Shown here in pieces: positions 32,616 through 42,345 of a stretch of 64,000 bases of DNA. Origin of the DNA: Paraspadella gotoi (Eukaryota; Chaetognatha); contig CM119268.1 of NCBI GenBank assembly GCA_051294375.1, positions 19,913,971 to 19,977,970 of the forward strand, written 5' to 3'. Each line of letters opens with the position of its first letter. Positions within the stretch are counted from its first letter, which is position 1. Position numbers and translations under genes: made by a program. The notes under the pieces were generated by a model. The model did not search any database and was not told where the DNA came from. It saw nothing but the letters and a program-made list of their open reading frames with translations.

Positions 32616-32905
32616 GTGAGTCTGGATTAAGCTGACAAATCCTGATTTGTGATTAAATACTTGTAATAAAATTAAAATTCCAATTAATCAATTAATCTTT
32701 AATTTAATTGAAAACAGTTTAGAGATTATTTAAGTCTTCAGTGCTAACAAAAAAAAAATTAAGTCAATGAATTTTGCTGAGTGAGAATCGCGATTGAAAG
32801 TTTGTATGTGCTAGCTATGTTGTTTATCTTATAATGATCACAATACATTAATTTTAATTTTTTTGTTATGATGCAATAATCCTTTCTTTTTCGTTGTTTA
32901 TTGGT

Positions 32906-33428
32906 ATTAGAGAAAGCAAAGAATTTTGAATTTTAACAACGATTTTTAATTAATAGTTGGACATGTTTCGGCTTGTTTACTTCAAGCCTTCATCGGCATA
33001 TGACATTCATTAATAAATTTGTGTAAAAGAAGAGTGTGAGAGAGAGAGAGAGGGTAAAAGTTTTCCAACAAAGTGGTGAGACAGAATAGTGGTCAGATGT
33101 GAGGACAGGTTGAAGGTGAGGGCAGATTGAGTGAGTTTGTGAAAGAAGTGAAACTTGTTAAAGAGAGAGAGAGAGTGAGAGAGAGAGAGAGAGAGAACAA
33201 ACAACAGGATAATAAATAATAAGATACATTTTTGCAATGTACAACAAAGATAAAGGAGTTTGAAAAATAACATTGGTGAAATTTAACATTTAACTAGTGA
33301 ATAAATAAGTAATTAGCTAAGGGATAGTTAAGTGAAATTGAACTATGAAAGAAAGTAGTTTTATAGTTTTAGTTGATAATTAGGAGACTAAGAAAGTGAA
33401 ATTTAAGGGAAAGAAAGAGCTTAAAATG
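32906..33428 (+). repeat. PLE-2 left terminal inverted repeat
   Basis: Reverse complement of 35093-35624. Holds GA-rich tracts at about 33036-33050 and 33161-33195 and GTGGTCAGATGTGAGGACAG, which is shared with PLE-1 arms. Confidence 0.75.
32950..33005 (-). ncRNA. Hammerhead-like motif, PLE-2 left arm, altered core
   Basis: Minus strand: CCGATGA (32990-32996) in place of CTGATGA, extra A, stem II GGCTTG/CAAGCC with a seven-base loop, GAAAC and ATGTC (C at 32960). The change in the first box is expected to weaken or abolish cleavage. Confidence 0.55.
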
Positions 33429-33429
33429 A

Positions 33430-34070
33430 TCAACAGCCTGAAGCGGCGGCAACCCTTTGGGCCCTTGCTGCGGCTCGACCTGGAACTGGCGTACTTCAGG
33501 TTCGATGGACAATATTATGCCAGCCTGCTGGCTTAGGGATGGGCAAATCAACGTCAAGTCCTCTGGCAGATTTTTATATGGAGGACTATGAGGTGGAAGC
33601 TTTGGCCTCTTTTCGATTGTCCTCTTCTGGTATCGGAAAGCAGACGATACCATTCTGGCTGTGCGCAAAGACCTCATTGAGGATCTACTAAACCACCTGA
33701 ACAGCATCCATGTGCGGATCAAGTGGACATGTGAGAGGGAGGTGAATGGGTCAATTCCAATGCTCGATGTGTTGATTCAACGCAATAGAGGGCGGCTCAT
33801 TGGAATTCTCAGTATATCGCAACCGACCCACACGAACCAATACATTCCCTTCATCTCGTATGCTCCCTTGTCTCACAAGCTCGCCACGGTCAGATCCCTT
33901 ACCAGGAGAGCTGCACTGATTCCGTCGACCCCGAGCTTCAGGCCGCCGAGCTTGAGCACATCAAAAGAGCCTTGGCGATCATGGCTACCCATTGTGGGCC
34001 TTCGAGAAGGCTAGGTATCGGCGCGCCTGGCTGAGGACAGTGGCCAACCAGGGGCTTTCCAAGTAACCAC
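33430..34070 (+). pseudogene. PLE-2 reverse transcriptase, C-terminal part
   Basis: Starts in the motif B region (LAYFRFDG, then GLGMGKSTSSPLADFYMEDY after a shift). Motif C is FWYRKADDTILAV, with the two Asp preserved but Lys-Ala where Tyr/Val-type residues are usual. IKWTCEREVNGSIPMLDVLI, THTNQYIPF and LATVRSLTRRA follow, then a GYP.WAFEKARYRR-like segment. Motif A is missing, as in PLE-1. Frameshifts occur near 33490, 33630 and 33780. Confidence 0.65.
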
Positions 34071-34289
34071 TGACGCAGGTTCTACCTCCTCCCCCAGGAG
34101 GCAGAATGGGAGCTTGCTGCTGAAGAGCCGACCGCGCCACCACAGCGCAAGTGGAAGATAAGCAGAAGCGCCCAAGGAACGTGGGTCACTTGTCCCTCCC
34201 TACCACCAGGGGATCACTGAAGCACTGGTGCGGGTGCTAGCAAAGCAGGGGATCTCCACTTCAGTGACGGCCCGCATCTGGTGAAACCG

Positions 34290-34640
34290 AAAGATAAAAT
34301 CCCCAGACCGAAAACATCAGGAGCCGTCTACTGGGCGGCCTGTGCAAGGGTGGGCAATCAATCCTGTGCAGCAGCATACATGGGAGAGACAGGAAAGTCT
34401 CTGACAGATCGATTCCAACAACACAAAAAAACCTTACCGTGACGCCCGAGGTCACTATTTGTCCGCATTTGCTGAGCATTCGGCAGACACAGGCCATCTG
34501 TTCAGGGAATCGGACTGTCTCGTGCTGTCCCATGACCGAACTGGTTCTCAAGAGGTATTAGAGAGGCAATTTACATCAAAGCCCTCGAGCCCTCTTTGAA
34601 CCGTGATGGAGGACGATTCGATCTCCCTCCAAGCTATGAT
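34290..34640 (+). pseudogene. PLE-2 GIY-YIG endonuclease domain
   Basis: Reads SGAVYW (GIY half), AAAYMGETGKSLTDRFQQH (YIG half plus the conserved Arg), HSADTGHLF, and ends with an ALEPSLNRDGGRFDLPPSYD segment (about 34580-34640). Layout agrees with the PLE endonuclease. One-base shifts break the frame around 34435 and 34560. The region before it (34080-34290) is the Pro/Lys-rich linker. Confidence 0.65.
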
Positions 34641-35092
34641 TCGCTTATCAAAAGCGTGGTGGAGGCCCCGCCGCCACCATGCCCGCACAATGACTCCCCT
34701 ATCTCCACTCAACGAGATAGGCGGAGACCCTTGCGCAGGCAATGGGCAAACGATGCCTCTCTCTCTAATGCAGCACAACTCAGCCCCTCCCTCTGCGGAC
34801 TGAGCGTCGCCCAAAACGACGGCTTCAGGAGGAGGAGAGGAAGACTGTCACTCCTGTCACAAAAGTGGCAAGAACGGACAACCGCCCACCTCGTCAGCAG
34901 ACGAGAAGAGGGCAGCCGGCAGGCCGTATCAGGCCAAAGAGACATAAGAGTGGCCCTGGGGATCTTTCCACAAGGATCACTTCCCAATCCGGCATTCACC
35001 AGTTCAGTCGTACTCTCCTCTCAGCCACTGACACGCCAATGTCCCGTCTTCATCGTCCTTGTCGTTCATTTGCAAAAAACAAGGGGGCCAGC

Positions 35093-35326
35093 TCATTTTG
35101 AGCTCTTTCTTTCCCTTAAATTTCACTTTCTTAGTCTCCTAATTATCAACTAAACTATAAAACTACTTTCTTTCATATTTCAATTTCACTTAACTATCCC
35201 TTAGCTAATTACTTATTTATTCACTAGTTAAATGTTAAATTTCACCAATGTTAGTTTTTCAAACTCCTTTATCTTTGTTGTACATTGCAAAAATGTATCT
35301 TTATTATTTTATTTATCCCTGTTGTT

Positions 35327-35370
<44 letters not shown>

Positions 35371-35624
35371 AAGTTTCACTTCTTTTCACAACTCACTCAA
35401 TCTGCCCTCACCTTCAACCTGTCCTCACATCTGACCACTATTCTGTCTCACCACTTTGTTGGAAAACTTTTACCCTCTCTCTCTCTCTCTCACACTCTTC
35501 TTTTACACAAAATTTATTAATGAATGTCATATGCTGATGAAGGCTTGAAGTAAACAAGCCGAAACATGTCCAACTATTAATTAAAATCGTTGTTAAAAAT
35601 TCAAAATTCTTTGCTTTCTCTAAT
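35093..35624 (-). repeat. PLE-2 right terminal inverted repeat
   Basis: Partner of the left arm. (CT)n at 35332-35363 and 35474-35490. The outer end carries an intact hammerhead-like core. Confidence 0.75.
35515..35600 (+). ncRNA. Hammerhead-like motif, PLE-2 right arm
   Basis: CTGATGA 35534-35540, extra A 35541, perfect 6-bp stem II GGCTTG (35542-35547) with CAAGCC (35555-35560), GAAAC 35561-35565, ATGTC ending at 35570 (predicted cleavage). ATTAAT upstream and downstream can pair as a distal stem I with an internal loop between, as in type I hammerheads. This is the best-formed copy in the window. Confidence 0.65.
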
Positions 35625-35652
35625 TTTTTTGTTAAATTTTAAAAATTTCAAG

Positions 35653-35802
35653 ACTGCAAATGACCTTCACGAATCAATGAGAGGCGTGAGAGATTATTGG
35701 TCCCCGGATCATCTTCCACCTGGACGCCACCTAGAAGATTCACACGTTCACAAGATGGAACTGGTTCGAGCTTTGATCGATGTCAACAGTTGCACCTACA
35801 TG
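35653..35802 (+). CDS. Candidate host exon B (same gene as exon A)
   Basis: Exactly 50 codons between an acceptor (AAATTTCAAG|ACT) and a donor (TACATG|GTGATT). The peptide begins TANDLHESMRGVRDYWSPDH and ends VNSCTYM. Exon A ends in phase 0 and exon B starts in phase 0, so splicing 32615 to 35653 keeps the frame. The intron between them contains the whole of PLE-2, whose right edge is only about 28 bp from this acceptor. Family not recognised. Confidence 0.5.
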
Positions 35803-35844
35803 GTGATTTTTCTTTCTCTTAATAATTTTTGTTAATTAAATCGG

Positions 35845-36150
35845 CTTATAGCAGATTCCGGCTCTAAGATTTACTTTGTCGGTCTGTCGGTCCGCCCCTC
35901 AATCTTGTCGGCCATTCACTTATATCATGTCAAAACATCGAATTATGATAAAATTATGCAAAAATCTGTCTGTCTGTCCCACCCTAACAAAAAACTCCAA
36001 TTACTCGTGATTGGATGGATGGATTGAAATGAAATTTTGTGTGTGGGTAGGAAAGTGTGTGATTGAGCTTGATATGAAGTTTCGAACTTTGCTCAGTTAA
36101 TCAGGCAAAATATTACCTAAGTTCATCCCTTAATAATATTTCCCTTTTAT
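35845..36150 (+). repeat. Hairpin-headed minisatellite repeat copy, plus shared flank
   Basis: Head with GCAGATTCCGGCTCTAAG, CACTTTGTCGGTCTG, ACATCGAATTATGATAAAAT, then monomers (AAGTGTGTGATTGAGCT). From about 36088, AACTTTGCTCAGTTAATCAG and the sequence after it are the reverse complement of 63200-63250; this is another small repeat. Confidence 0.5.
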
Positions 36151-36270
36151 ATCTTAGCAAATTAGATCATAAGTTAGTCAGTTATATCTTAGTTTTAAAG
36201 TTCCTTTCCTCAATTAAAAATTGCCTACTTTTATTCAGTTAACTACTAGGTAAACCAAAAAATTGTCTAT

Positions 36271-36481
36271 TGTGGACGCAACAAGTTTCAGAGTAAGAAT
36301 GATTTATTCTTCAACAATGTCAATAACAATAACAGTCAAAAGCTCAGATGCTAAGTCTACAACAATGATATTTACAAGGTCAAAGTTTGACCATAAAGAG
36401 AAAGGCAAATGACCGAAGGTAAGGTTGAGAGTAAGGTCAGATTGTTTGACCGTGGTTGCGTGTTATGGTTGTTCGTCCACA
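36271..36481 (-). repeat. G3 3' LTR
   Basis: 211 bp with 7-bp inverted ends. About 20 bp longer than the 5' copy because of scattered one- and two-base differences. The tract CATCCCCCCACC just beyond it (36482-36493) is the polypurine tract in minus orientation. Confidence 0.85.
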
Positions 36482-36529
36482 CATCCCCCCACCAAGGCTT
36501 TGACCGGATGGGGAGAAGGCTTGAAAGAG

Positions 36530-38881
36530 TCATTGGAATGCTTCGTCGTTGTCATCGTCTTCCGGCGGCTGGAGCATCGTCGGGAGGACGTTCAAAAGAC
36601 CAGGAATTGAAGAGGATTGGCGTCGAACAACGTGCGGCGTCGTGGAAGACGCGAAAGGCGCCGGTTCCGGAGGCGGGGATGCCGGGGAGGGAGCGGTGGC
36701 TCGACGAGGACGGCCGCGTGGGCGCGCCAGAGGTGGATCCGGAGGCGCGAGCTCGTCAGTGATGGCCGGCTTCAATCTATCGATGGATATGACTTCGACG
36801 CCGCGGCCCGGGATTTCGACCTTAAAAGTTTTTGGTCCTCGTTCGCGCACGATGTATGGACCATCGTACGGGGGCTGGAGCGGCGTTGAGTGGCCGTCGC
36901 GTCTGATGTAGACGCGGTCAGCGTCAGCGAGCGTTTCCGGGATGTGGGAGGGTGGCGATGCGTGCCAAGCGGCCGGCAGAGGTTGCATGAGGGCAACATC
37001 TGCACGAAGGTCGTCTAGGATTCGTGCGCGAGCGGCGGCGTCGATGTCGGTTGCTGGAACCGGAAGTAGTTCACTGGGGAGTGTCAGCGTCTCGCCCAGC
37101 GTCAGTTCTGCCGGAGAGGCATCAGAATCTTCGCGCGGAGTGGCGCGGAGGCTCAACAGTGTCCACGGGAGCTGCGCCAGCCAGTTTTCTCCGGCAGCGT
37201 CGCAGCGGGCGCGGAGAGCCGCCTTCAGCGTTCGATGGAGACGCTCGACCATCCCATTTGACTGAGGGTGGTAGGCGGTCGTTGTGGAGGGGTCAAATCC
37301 GACTATGGCGGCCACTTGGCGCCACAATTCGGACGTGAATTGGGCGCCACGATCGGTAGTGACGACGGAGGGAACGCCAAATCTCGAGACCCAGTTTTGA
37401 AGCGGCGGCAACAGAGGCAGCGGAGGTGTCGCGGAGGGGCGCCGCCTCCGGCCAGCGCGTAAAGCGGTCGATCATCGTCAAGAGATGCGTGTGGCCGGAA
37501 ACAGCTGGTAGCGGCCCGACGAGGTCGATGTGTACGTGCGCAAAGCGTTTAGACGGGGGTTCAAACTGTTGGAGCGGCGCGCGGACGTGGCGCTGCGTCT
37601 TAGCTCGCTGGCAGGTATCGCATGACGCCGCCCACCTCGCAACATCAGAGGAGACGGATGGCCACACAAAACGCGTGGTCACAAGTTTTTTGGATGCGCG
37701 AACACCTGGATGTGCGATGCCATGAGTGGCGTCGAAAATGCGTCGGCGCCAAGGCGCCGGAACGAGTGGGCGTGCCCTGGAGCCGGAGACATCGCAGATG
37801 AGAGTCGTGTTGTTGATCGGGACAGTTTTGAGGCGGAGCGCCGTATGAGGATCGTTGAGGAGCCGCTGGACATCCTCGTCAACGGCTTGATCGGCCGCCA
37901 TTGCCTCGAAGTTGACTTGGAGGGCGCCGACGGCATTGACGGTGGCGGCGATATCCTCATGCTCTTTTTGCACGTTCGAGATTGATTCGAGTTGATCCGT
38001 GGGGGTTGGCGGCAGTGGCGGCGCTGGCGGCGGAGTTGGCGGGCGAGAAAGGGCGTCGGCAACGACATTCGCCTTTCCGGCAATATGACGGATGTCGCCG
38101 GTGTATTCGGCGATGCCCGCCAACTGATAGGTCTGTCTCATGGTGTGAGGCTCAGCCTTTTTCCGCAGCGCCGGGACAAGCGATATGTGGTCGCTGAAAA
38201 GCGTGAAGCGGCGTCCTTCAACGTATGGGCGGAAATGGCGGATCGAGGTGTGGGCGGCGAGAAGCTCTTTGTCAAAGGGCGGCCATTTGCGCTGGTTGGG
38301 TTTCAGTGGCTTTGAATGAAAACCCAGGGGCTGCCATTGGCCGTCGACGAGCTGCTCGAGGACGGCGCCGACGGCGACGTCAGAGGCGTCGACGGTTAGA
38401 GCGAGAGGGGCGCCGTCAATCGGATGGACTAGCATTGTAGAGTCAGCGAGGGCGTTTTTGATTGCCGAGAACGCGGCGTCTTGTGGCGCCGCCCATTTTA
38501 GTGCGCGCGGTTTTCCGCGAAGGACTTCAAGAAGAGGGTCGAGGTGATGGGCGGCATGGGGGACGAATCGGCGGTAATAATTAAAAACGCCGAGGAAACG
38601 TTGTAGTTCTTTGACGGAAGTGGGCGTTGCCATTGCCCGCAGCGCCTCCACTTTGGCCGGAAGAGGGCGGACGCCATCTTTGTCCACGGTGTAGCCAAGA
38701 AACTCCAGGCTGGAGGCGCCGAAGACGCACTTGGCGCGATTGACAATGAGGCCATTGTCGGCGAGGGCGTTGAGGACGCGTTTGAGGTCCACCTGATGCT
38801 CTTCATGTGAGTGAGATGCAACGAGGAGATCGTCTAAGTAGACGAAAACATGGGGGATGCCGCTCAGGACTTGATCCATCA
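36530..38881 (-). pseudogene. pol: G3 Pol, partial, with 5-bp deletion in integrase
   Basis: Starts at the 933-N gap in the reverse transcriptase (MDQVLSGIPHVFVYLDD) and runs through thumb, RNase H (TVDASDVAVGAVLEQ) and integrase HHCC (HGIAHPG...CDTCQRAK) to HVHIDLVG. At about 37395-37400 five bases present in G4 (GAAAA in GAAGAAAAGCGG) are missing, so the frame changes between the first and second catalytic Asp. The remainder (36530-37411) is open in the new frame: TTDRGAQF, NGMVERLHR, the GPYIV module and an acidic end PPEDDDNDEAF. Everything else visible is intact. Confidence 0.8.
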
Positions 38882-39814
38882 NNNNNNNNNNNNNNNNNNN
38901 NNNNNNNNNNNNNNNNNNNNNNNNNNNNNNNNNNNNNNNNNNNNNNNNNNNNNNNNNNNNNNNNNNNNNNNNNNNNNNNNNNNNNNNNNNNNNNNNNNNN
39001 NNNNNNNNNNNNNNNNNNNNNNNNNNNNNNNNNNNNNNNNNNNNNNNNNNNNNNNNNNNNNNNNNNNNNNNNNNNNNNNNNNNNNNNNNNNNNNNNNNNN
39101 NNNNNNNNNNNNNNNNNNNNNNNNNNNNNNNNNNNNNNNNNNNNNNNNNNNNNNNNNNNNNNNNNNNNNNNNNNNNNNNNNNNNNNNNNNNNNNNNNNNN
39201 NNNNNNNNNNNNNNNNNNNNNNNNNNNNNNNNNNNNNNNNNNNNNNNNNNNNNNNNNNNNNNNNNNNNNNNNNNNNNNNNNNNNNNNNNNNNNNNNNNNN
39301 NNNNNNNNNNNNNNNNNNNNNNNNNNNNNNNNNNNNNNNNNNNNNNNNNNNNNNNNNNNNNNNNNNNNNNNNNNNNNNNNNNNNNNNNNNNNNNNNNNNN
39401 NNNNNNNNNNNNNNNNNNNNNNNNNNNNNNNNNNNNNNNNNNNNNNNNNNNNNNNNNNNNNNNNNNNNNNNNNNNNNNNNNNNNNNNNNNNNNNNNNNNN
39501 NNNNNNNNNNNNNNNNNNNNNNNNNNNNNNNNNNNNNNNNNNNNNNNNNNNNNNNNNNNNNNNNNNNNNNNNNNNNNNNNNNNNNNNNNNNNNNNNNNNN
39601 NNNNNNNNNNNNNNNNNNNNNNNNNNNNNNNNNNNNNNNNNNNNNNNNNNNNNNNNNNNNNNNNNNNNNNNNNNNNNNNNNNNNNNNNNNNNNNNNNNNN
39701 NNNNNNNNNNNNNNNNNNNNNNNNNNNNNNNNNNNNNNNNNNNNNNNNNNNNNNNNNNNNNNNNNNNNNNNNNNNNNNNNNNNNNNNNNNNNNNNNNNNN
39801 NNNNNNNNNNNNNN

Positions 39815-40982
39815 GGCATGGGCGGCCGTCGCGATTAGTCCCGTGGCATTTGAAGGCATTAGTGCCGAAGTTGTAGTGGTAGAAGCATTTAGTTTCGCCC
39901 ATAGGAGGTTCGCGGTGTGGAGGGGAGCGGGGCGTCAAGATTGGCCGGCGTTGCTGCTGCGTGCGCTGCTGCGGTGGACGCTGCTGCGAAAAGGGGCGCT
40001 GCGTAGAGCGCGGCGGCGGTCTGCGGACTGCGTTTGCGTAAGAGATGGCAGCATCGTCAGTGTCGATTGATGATTCGTTTGGAATCTCCAGTGGCTCGTC
40101 CACTGTGACCTCGATGGAAGAGATGGCGTTCACCGAATTTGAGGCGCGATCGGAGCTGCGAAGTTGGCCGGAAGGGAGGAAGAACTCGTCGGCGTCTTTG
40201 GCGATGTCGACGGGCCTTTTGTCCTTCCTGACGGCGTGTTCCCTGACGCTCTGTGGAAGGGCTGCGGCCAAGATGGCGGCCTTGATGTGGTCGATGGTGA
40301 GGCCTTCAAGTACGGCGTCAATTGCAGAAAGGTGTTGAGAGGGGGTGACGCCTTTCAACGACGTCATCTTCAACGCCTTTGCGGCGCGCCGGTTGGCGTC
40401 TTCACCATAGATGTTTTTCAAGTGGGCGACAAGGTTGTTGTGTGCGTCGGGGCTTTCGTCGATGCGCAGCGCGTGTGGAATCAGCCGGTGCCGGGAGATA
40501 GGGATGGCGCTGAGGATCTGCGCCTTCTTCTCCGCCGGATTGGTGACGCCGGTGGCGCCGAATTCCACAGCGGTGTGGTCCAACCACTCCTCGATGTGGT
40601 CGGGGTCAAAGGTCGTCAGTTTTGGATTTCGCCTTCTTGCAGGGGCATCGGAGGGAGGACGAGGGTGGATGGCGTCTTCTGCGGGGGCGGTGTCTTCTAC
40701 TGGAGAAGGCAATTCTGTTGAAACGGTACTTGCGTCTGCTGAAGGGGGGTTTGGTCTTTCCGTGATCGAGGCAAGTCTCGTGTTTATGTCGAAAATCATT
40801 TGGAAAAGTTTTTCGATTTGCGTTTCGAAAGGCATCGCTGATGTCGAGGCGGCGGCGTCGTGAAACGCATCGTCGCGGCCGGCGGTATCGGACTGAGACG
40901 CGTTGCGTGTTGTCACCGGCATTGTGACTTCTTCTTCGTCGGCGGGCGTTGGGGGACGGAGAATACTCGGACGTCGTGACAT
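39815..40982 (-). CDS. gag: G3 Gag, C-terminus lost in gap
   Basis: ATG at 40982 (MSRRPSILRPPTPADEEE), chosen by match to G4. Contains the capsid-like block TTFDPDHIEEWLDHTAVEF, HLKNIYGEDANRRAAKALK, and a Pro/Gln/Arg-rich linker. The CHCC knuckle reads CFYHYNFGTNAFKC and its last residues lie at the gap edge. An in-frame ATG further upstream (41093) lies in the LTR/leader region and is unlikely to be used. No stop is visible before the gap. Confidence 0.75.
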
Positions 40983-41060
40983 GAAGGAGGAAAAAATGAG
41001 TTTCGAAACTAGTTTTGTGTTTTTGTTTGTTTTTTTGTTTTTTTTGTTTTGTTTTATTTT

Positions 41061-41077
41061 GTTCACGGGGCTCACCA
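41061..41077 (-). other. G3 primer-binding site
   Basis: On the minus strand TGGTGAGCCCCGTGAAC, two bases inside the 5' LTR. G4 has the same with one change (CCTG for CCCG). Confidence 0.7.
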
Positions 41078-41079
41078 CG

Positions 41080-41270
41080 TGTGGACGCAACAAGTTCAGA
41101 TAAAAGATTTATCTTCAACATGTCAATAACAATACAGTCAAAGCTCAGATGCTAGCTACACATGATATTTACAGGTCAAGTTTGGACCAAGAGAAAGGAA
41201 ATGACCGAACGTAAGGTTGAAAGTAAGGTCAGATTGTTTACCTGGTTGCGTGTTATGTTGTTCGTCCACA
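41080..41270 (-). repeat. G3 5' LTR
   Basis: 191 bp, same ends as the 3' LTR. Followed on the right by the CTAT target-site duplication. Confidence 0.85.
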
Positions 41271-41310
41271 CTATACCTATTAAGAAAAAATTTTTGCTAA
41301 GTTACCCTTA

Positions 41311-42345
41311 AAACCGCGGCGCACGTTTTGTCAGCCACGTGAAACATTGCTAAAGTCAGGGGTACCAACACAACGTAACAACATCTTACCATCCGACAGT
41401 TAACGGTTTAGTCGAGCTTTTCACCCTGATTAAAAGAATCGCAATCGGTAAACGACGCTCGCGACAATGGTATTGGCGCTCCATGCTCCCTGCTCGCCAT
41501 CAGAACAACTTCAGCCCGACGTCGCGCATCCCCGGCCGACTCTTACGGCGAAGCCATAGCCGTCCGGAGACCTGCTTCCGCCCAGACCGTAGTGACGCTG
41601 CGAGCAGTCAACGTCGACGGACCCTCGCAACCTCCGTCTCGAGTCGCCGCCTCCAGCCCACCAACCTCCGACGCATCCGGCAACGTCGCAACGATTTTAT
41701 TCCTAACACCCTCCACGCGCCATCCGTCTACGTCCGGCGCGGCGTCGTCAAGCCGCCACTCACGCGCCTTACCTTGCCATACCGTGTATCTCGGCGTGAA
41801 GAACTGACTTACAAAATCGAAATCCCGGCCGCGGAAGCGAATGTCTCGATCTCCGCTCAAGCCCGCGTGGGAATTCGGCACGAGTGGAGGACGGCGACGA
41901 GGGGCGAAGCGACGAAAATGATCGCCTGCACCTTCTCGCCTCCCGCCACCTTCTCGCGCCGGAGATCCCGCCACGACCGCAATTTTGCTCCTTCATCTCG
42001 AACCTGCGCCCGCAAACTCGAATACTTGTCCGCCCGTTTTCGGAACTCCCCCTCCTCCCGCTCTCCCGCCTCTCACCCACTACCTTCCGCTCCAGAAACG
42101 TCGAAAACGGCATCCGAAATCGATTAAACAGCGCCCCAAAAAACAAAGAAACCAAAACGTAAACAATGAATAAACAATCTTTCTGTCCTGTCAGACACAC
42201 GACAACCAAACGGAGGCGAATCGAAGGAGGAACCACGTGTCGATCTCCTCTCCTCCTCTACCTCACCTCCCCCTCCCCAACCCATCTCCCTCATCATTCT
42301 CGCCCAAGCGGGAAATTCCGCGCGCCCCTCTCCGTTAAGAAATCT
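41311..42345 (+). pseudogene. Decayed family B Pol remnant (integrase to C-terminus)
   Basis: Corresponds to 28732-29855 of G2, from the second integrase Asp region (CGCGGCGCACGTTTTGTCAGC) to the C-terminal Arg-rich part, in the same order. It has very many one-base deletions and few substitutions, so no frame is maintained. It begins 41 bp beyond the G3 insertion; G3 therefore landed next to or inside an older family B fragment. The deletion bias could reflect raw long-read error rather than age. Confidence 0.7.

Larger units (their letters stand above)
32906..35624 (+). mobile_element. PLE-2: Penelope-like element with inverted terminal repeats, intronic
   Basis: Arms 32906-33428 and 35093-35624 are inverted copies of each other (outer ends ATTAGAGAAAGC / GCTTTCTCTAAT). 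They flank a GC-rich plus-strand interior with a reverse-transcriptase remnant and a GIY-YIG domain. It is clearly related to PLE-1 (same domain order, same AGCTCATTTTGAGCTC inner edge) but diverged in the arms and in the ribozyme-like stem II. It lies within a putative intron (32616-35652). Confidence 0.75.
36271..41270 (-). mobile_element. Ty3/gypsy element G3 (family A), complete ends
   Basis: LTRs at 36271-36481 and 41080-41270, each TGTGGAC...GTCCACA, with a 4-bp target-site duplication CTAT (36267-36270 and 41271-41274). Read on the minus strand: 5' LTR, primer-binding site, gag, (933-N gap), pol, polypurine tract, 3' LTR. The flanking CTAT shows a genuine integration event. The right flank is a decayed family B element. 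Confidence 0.85.
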
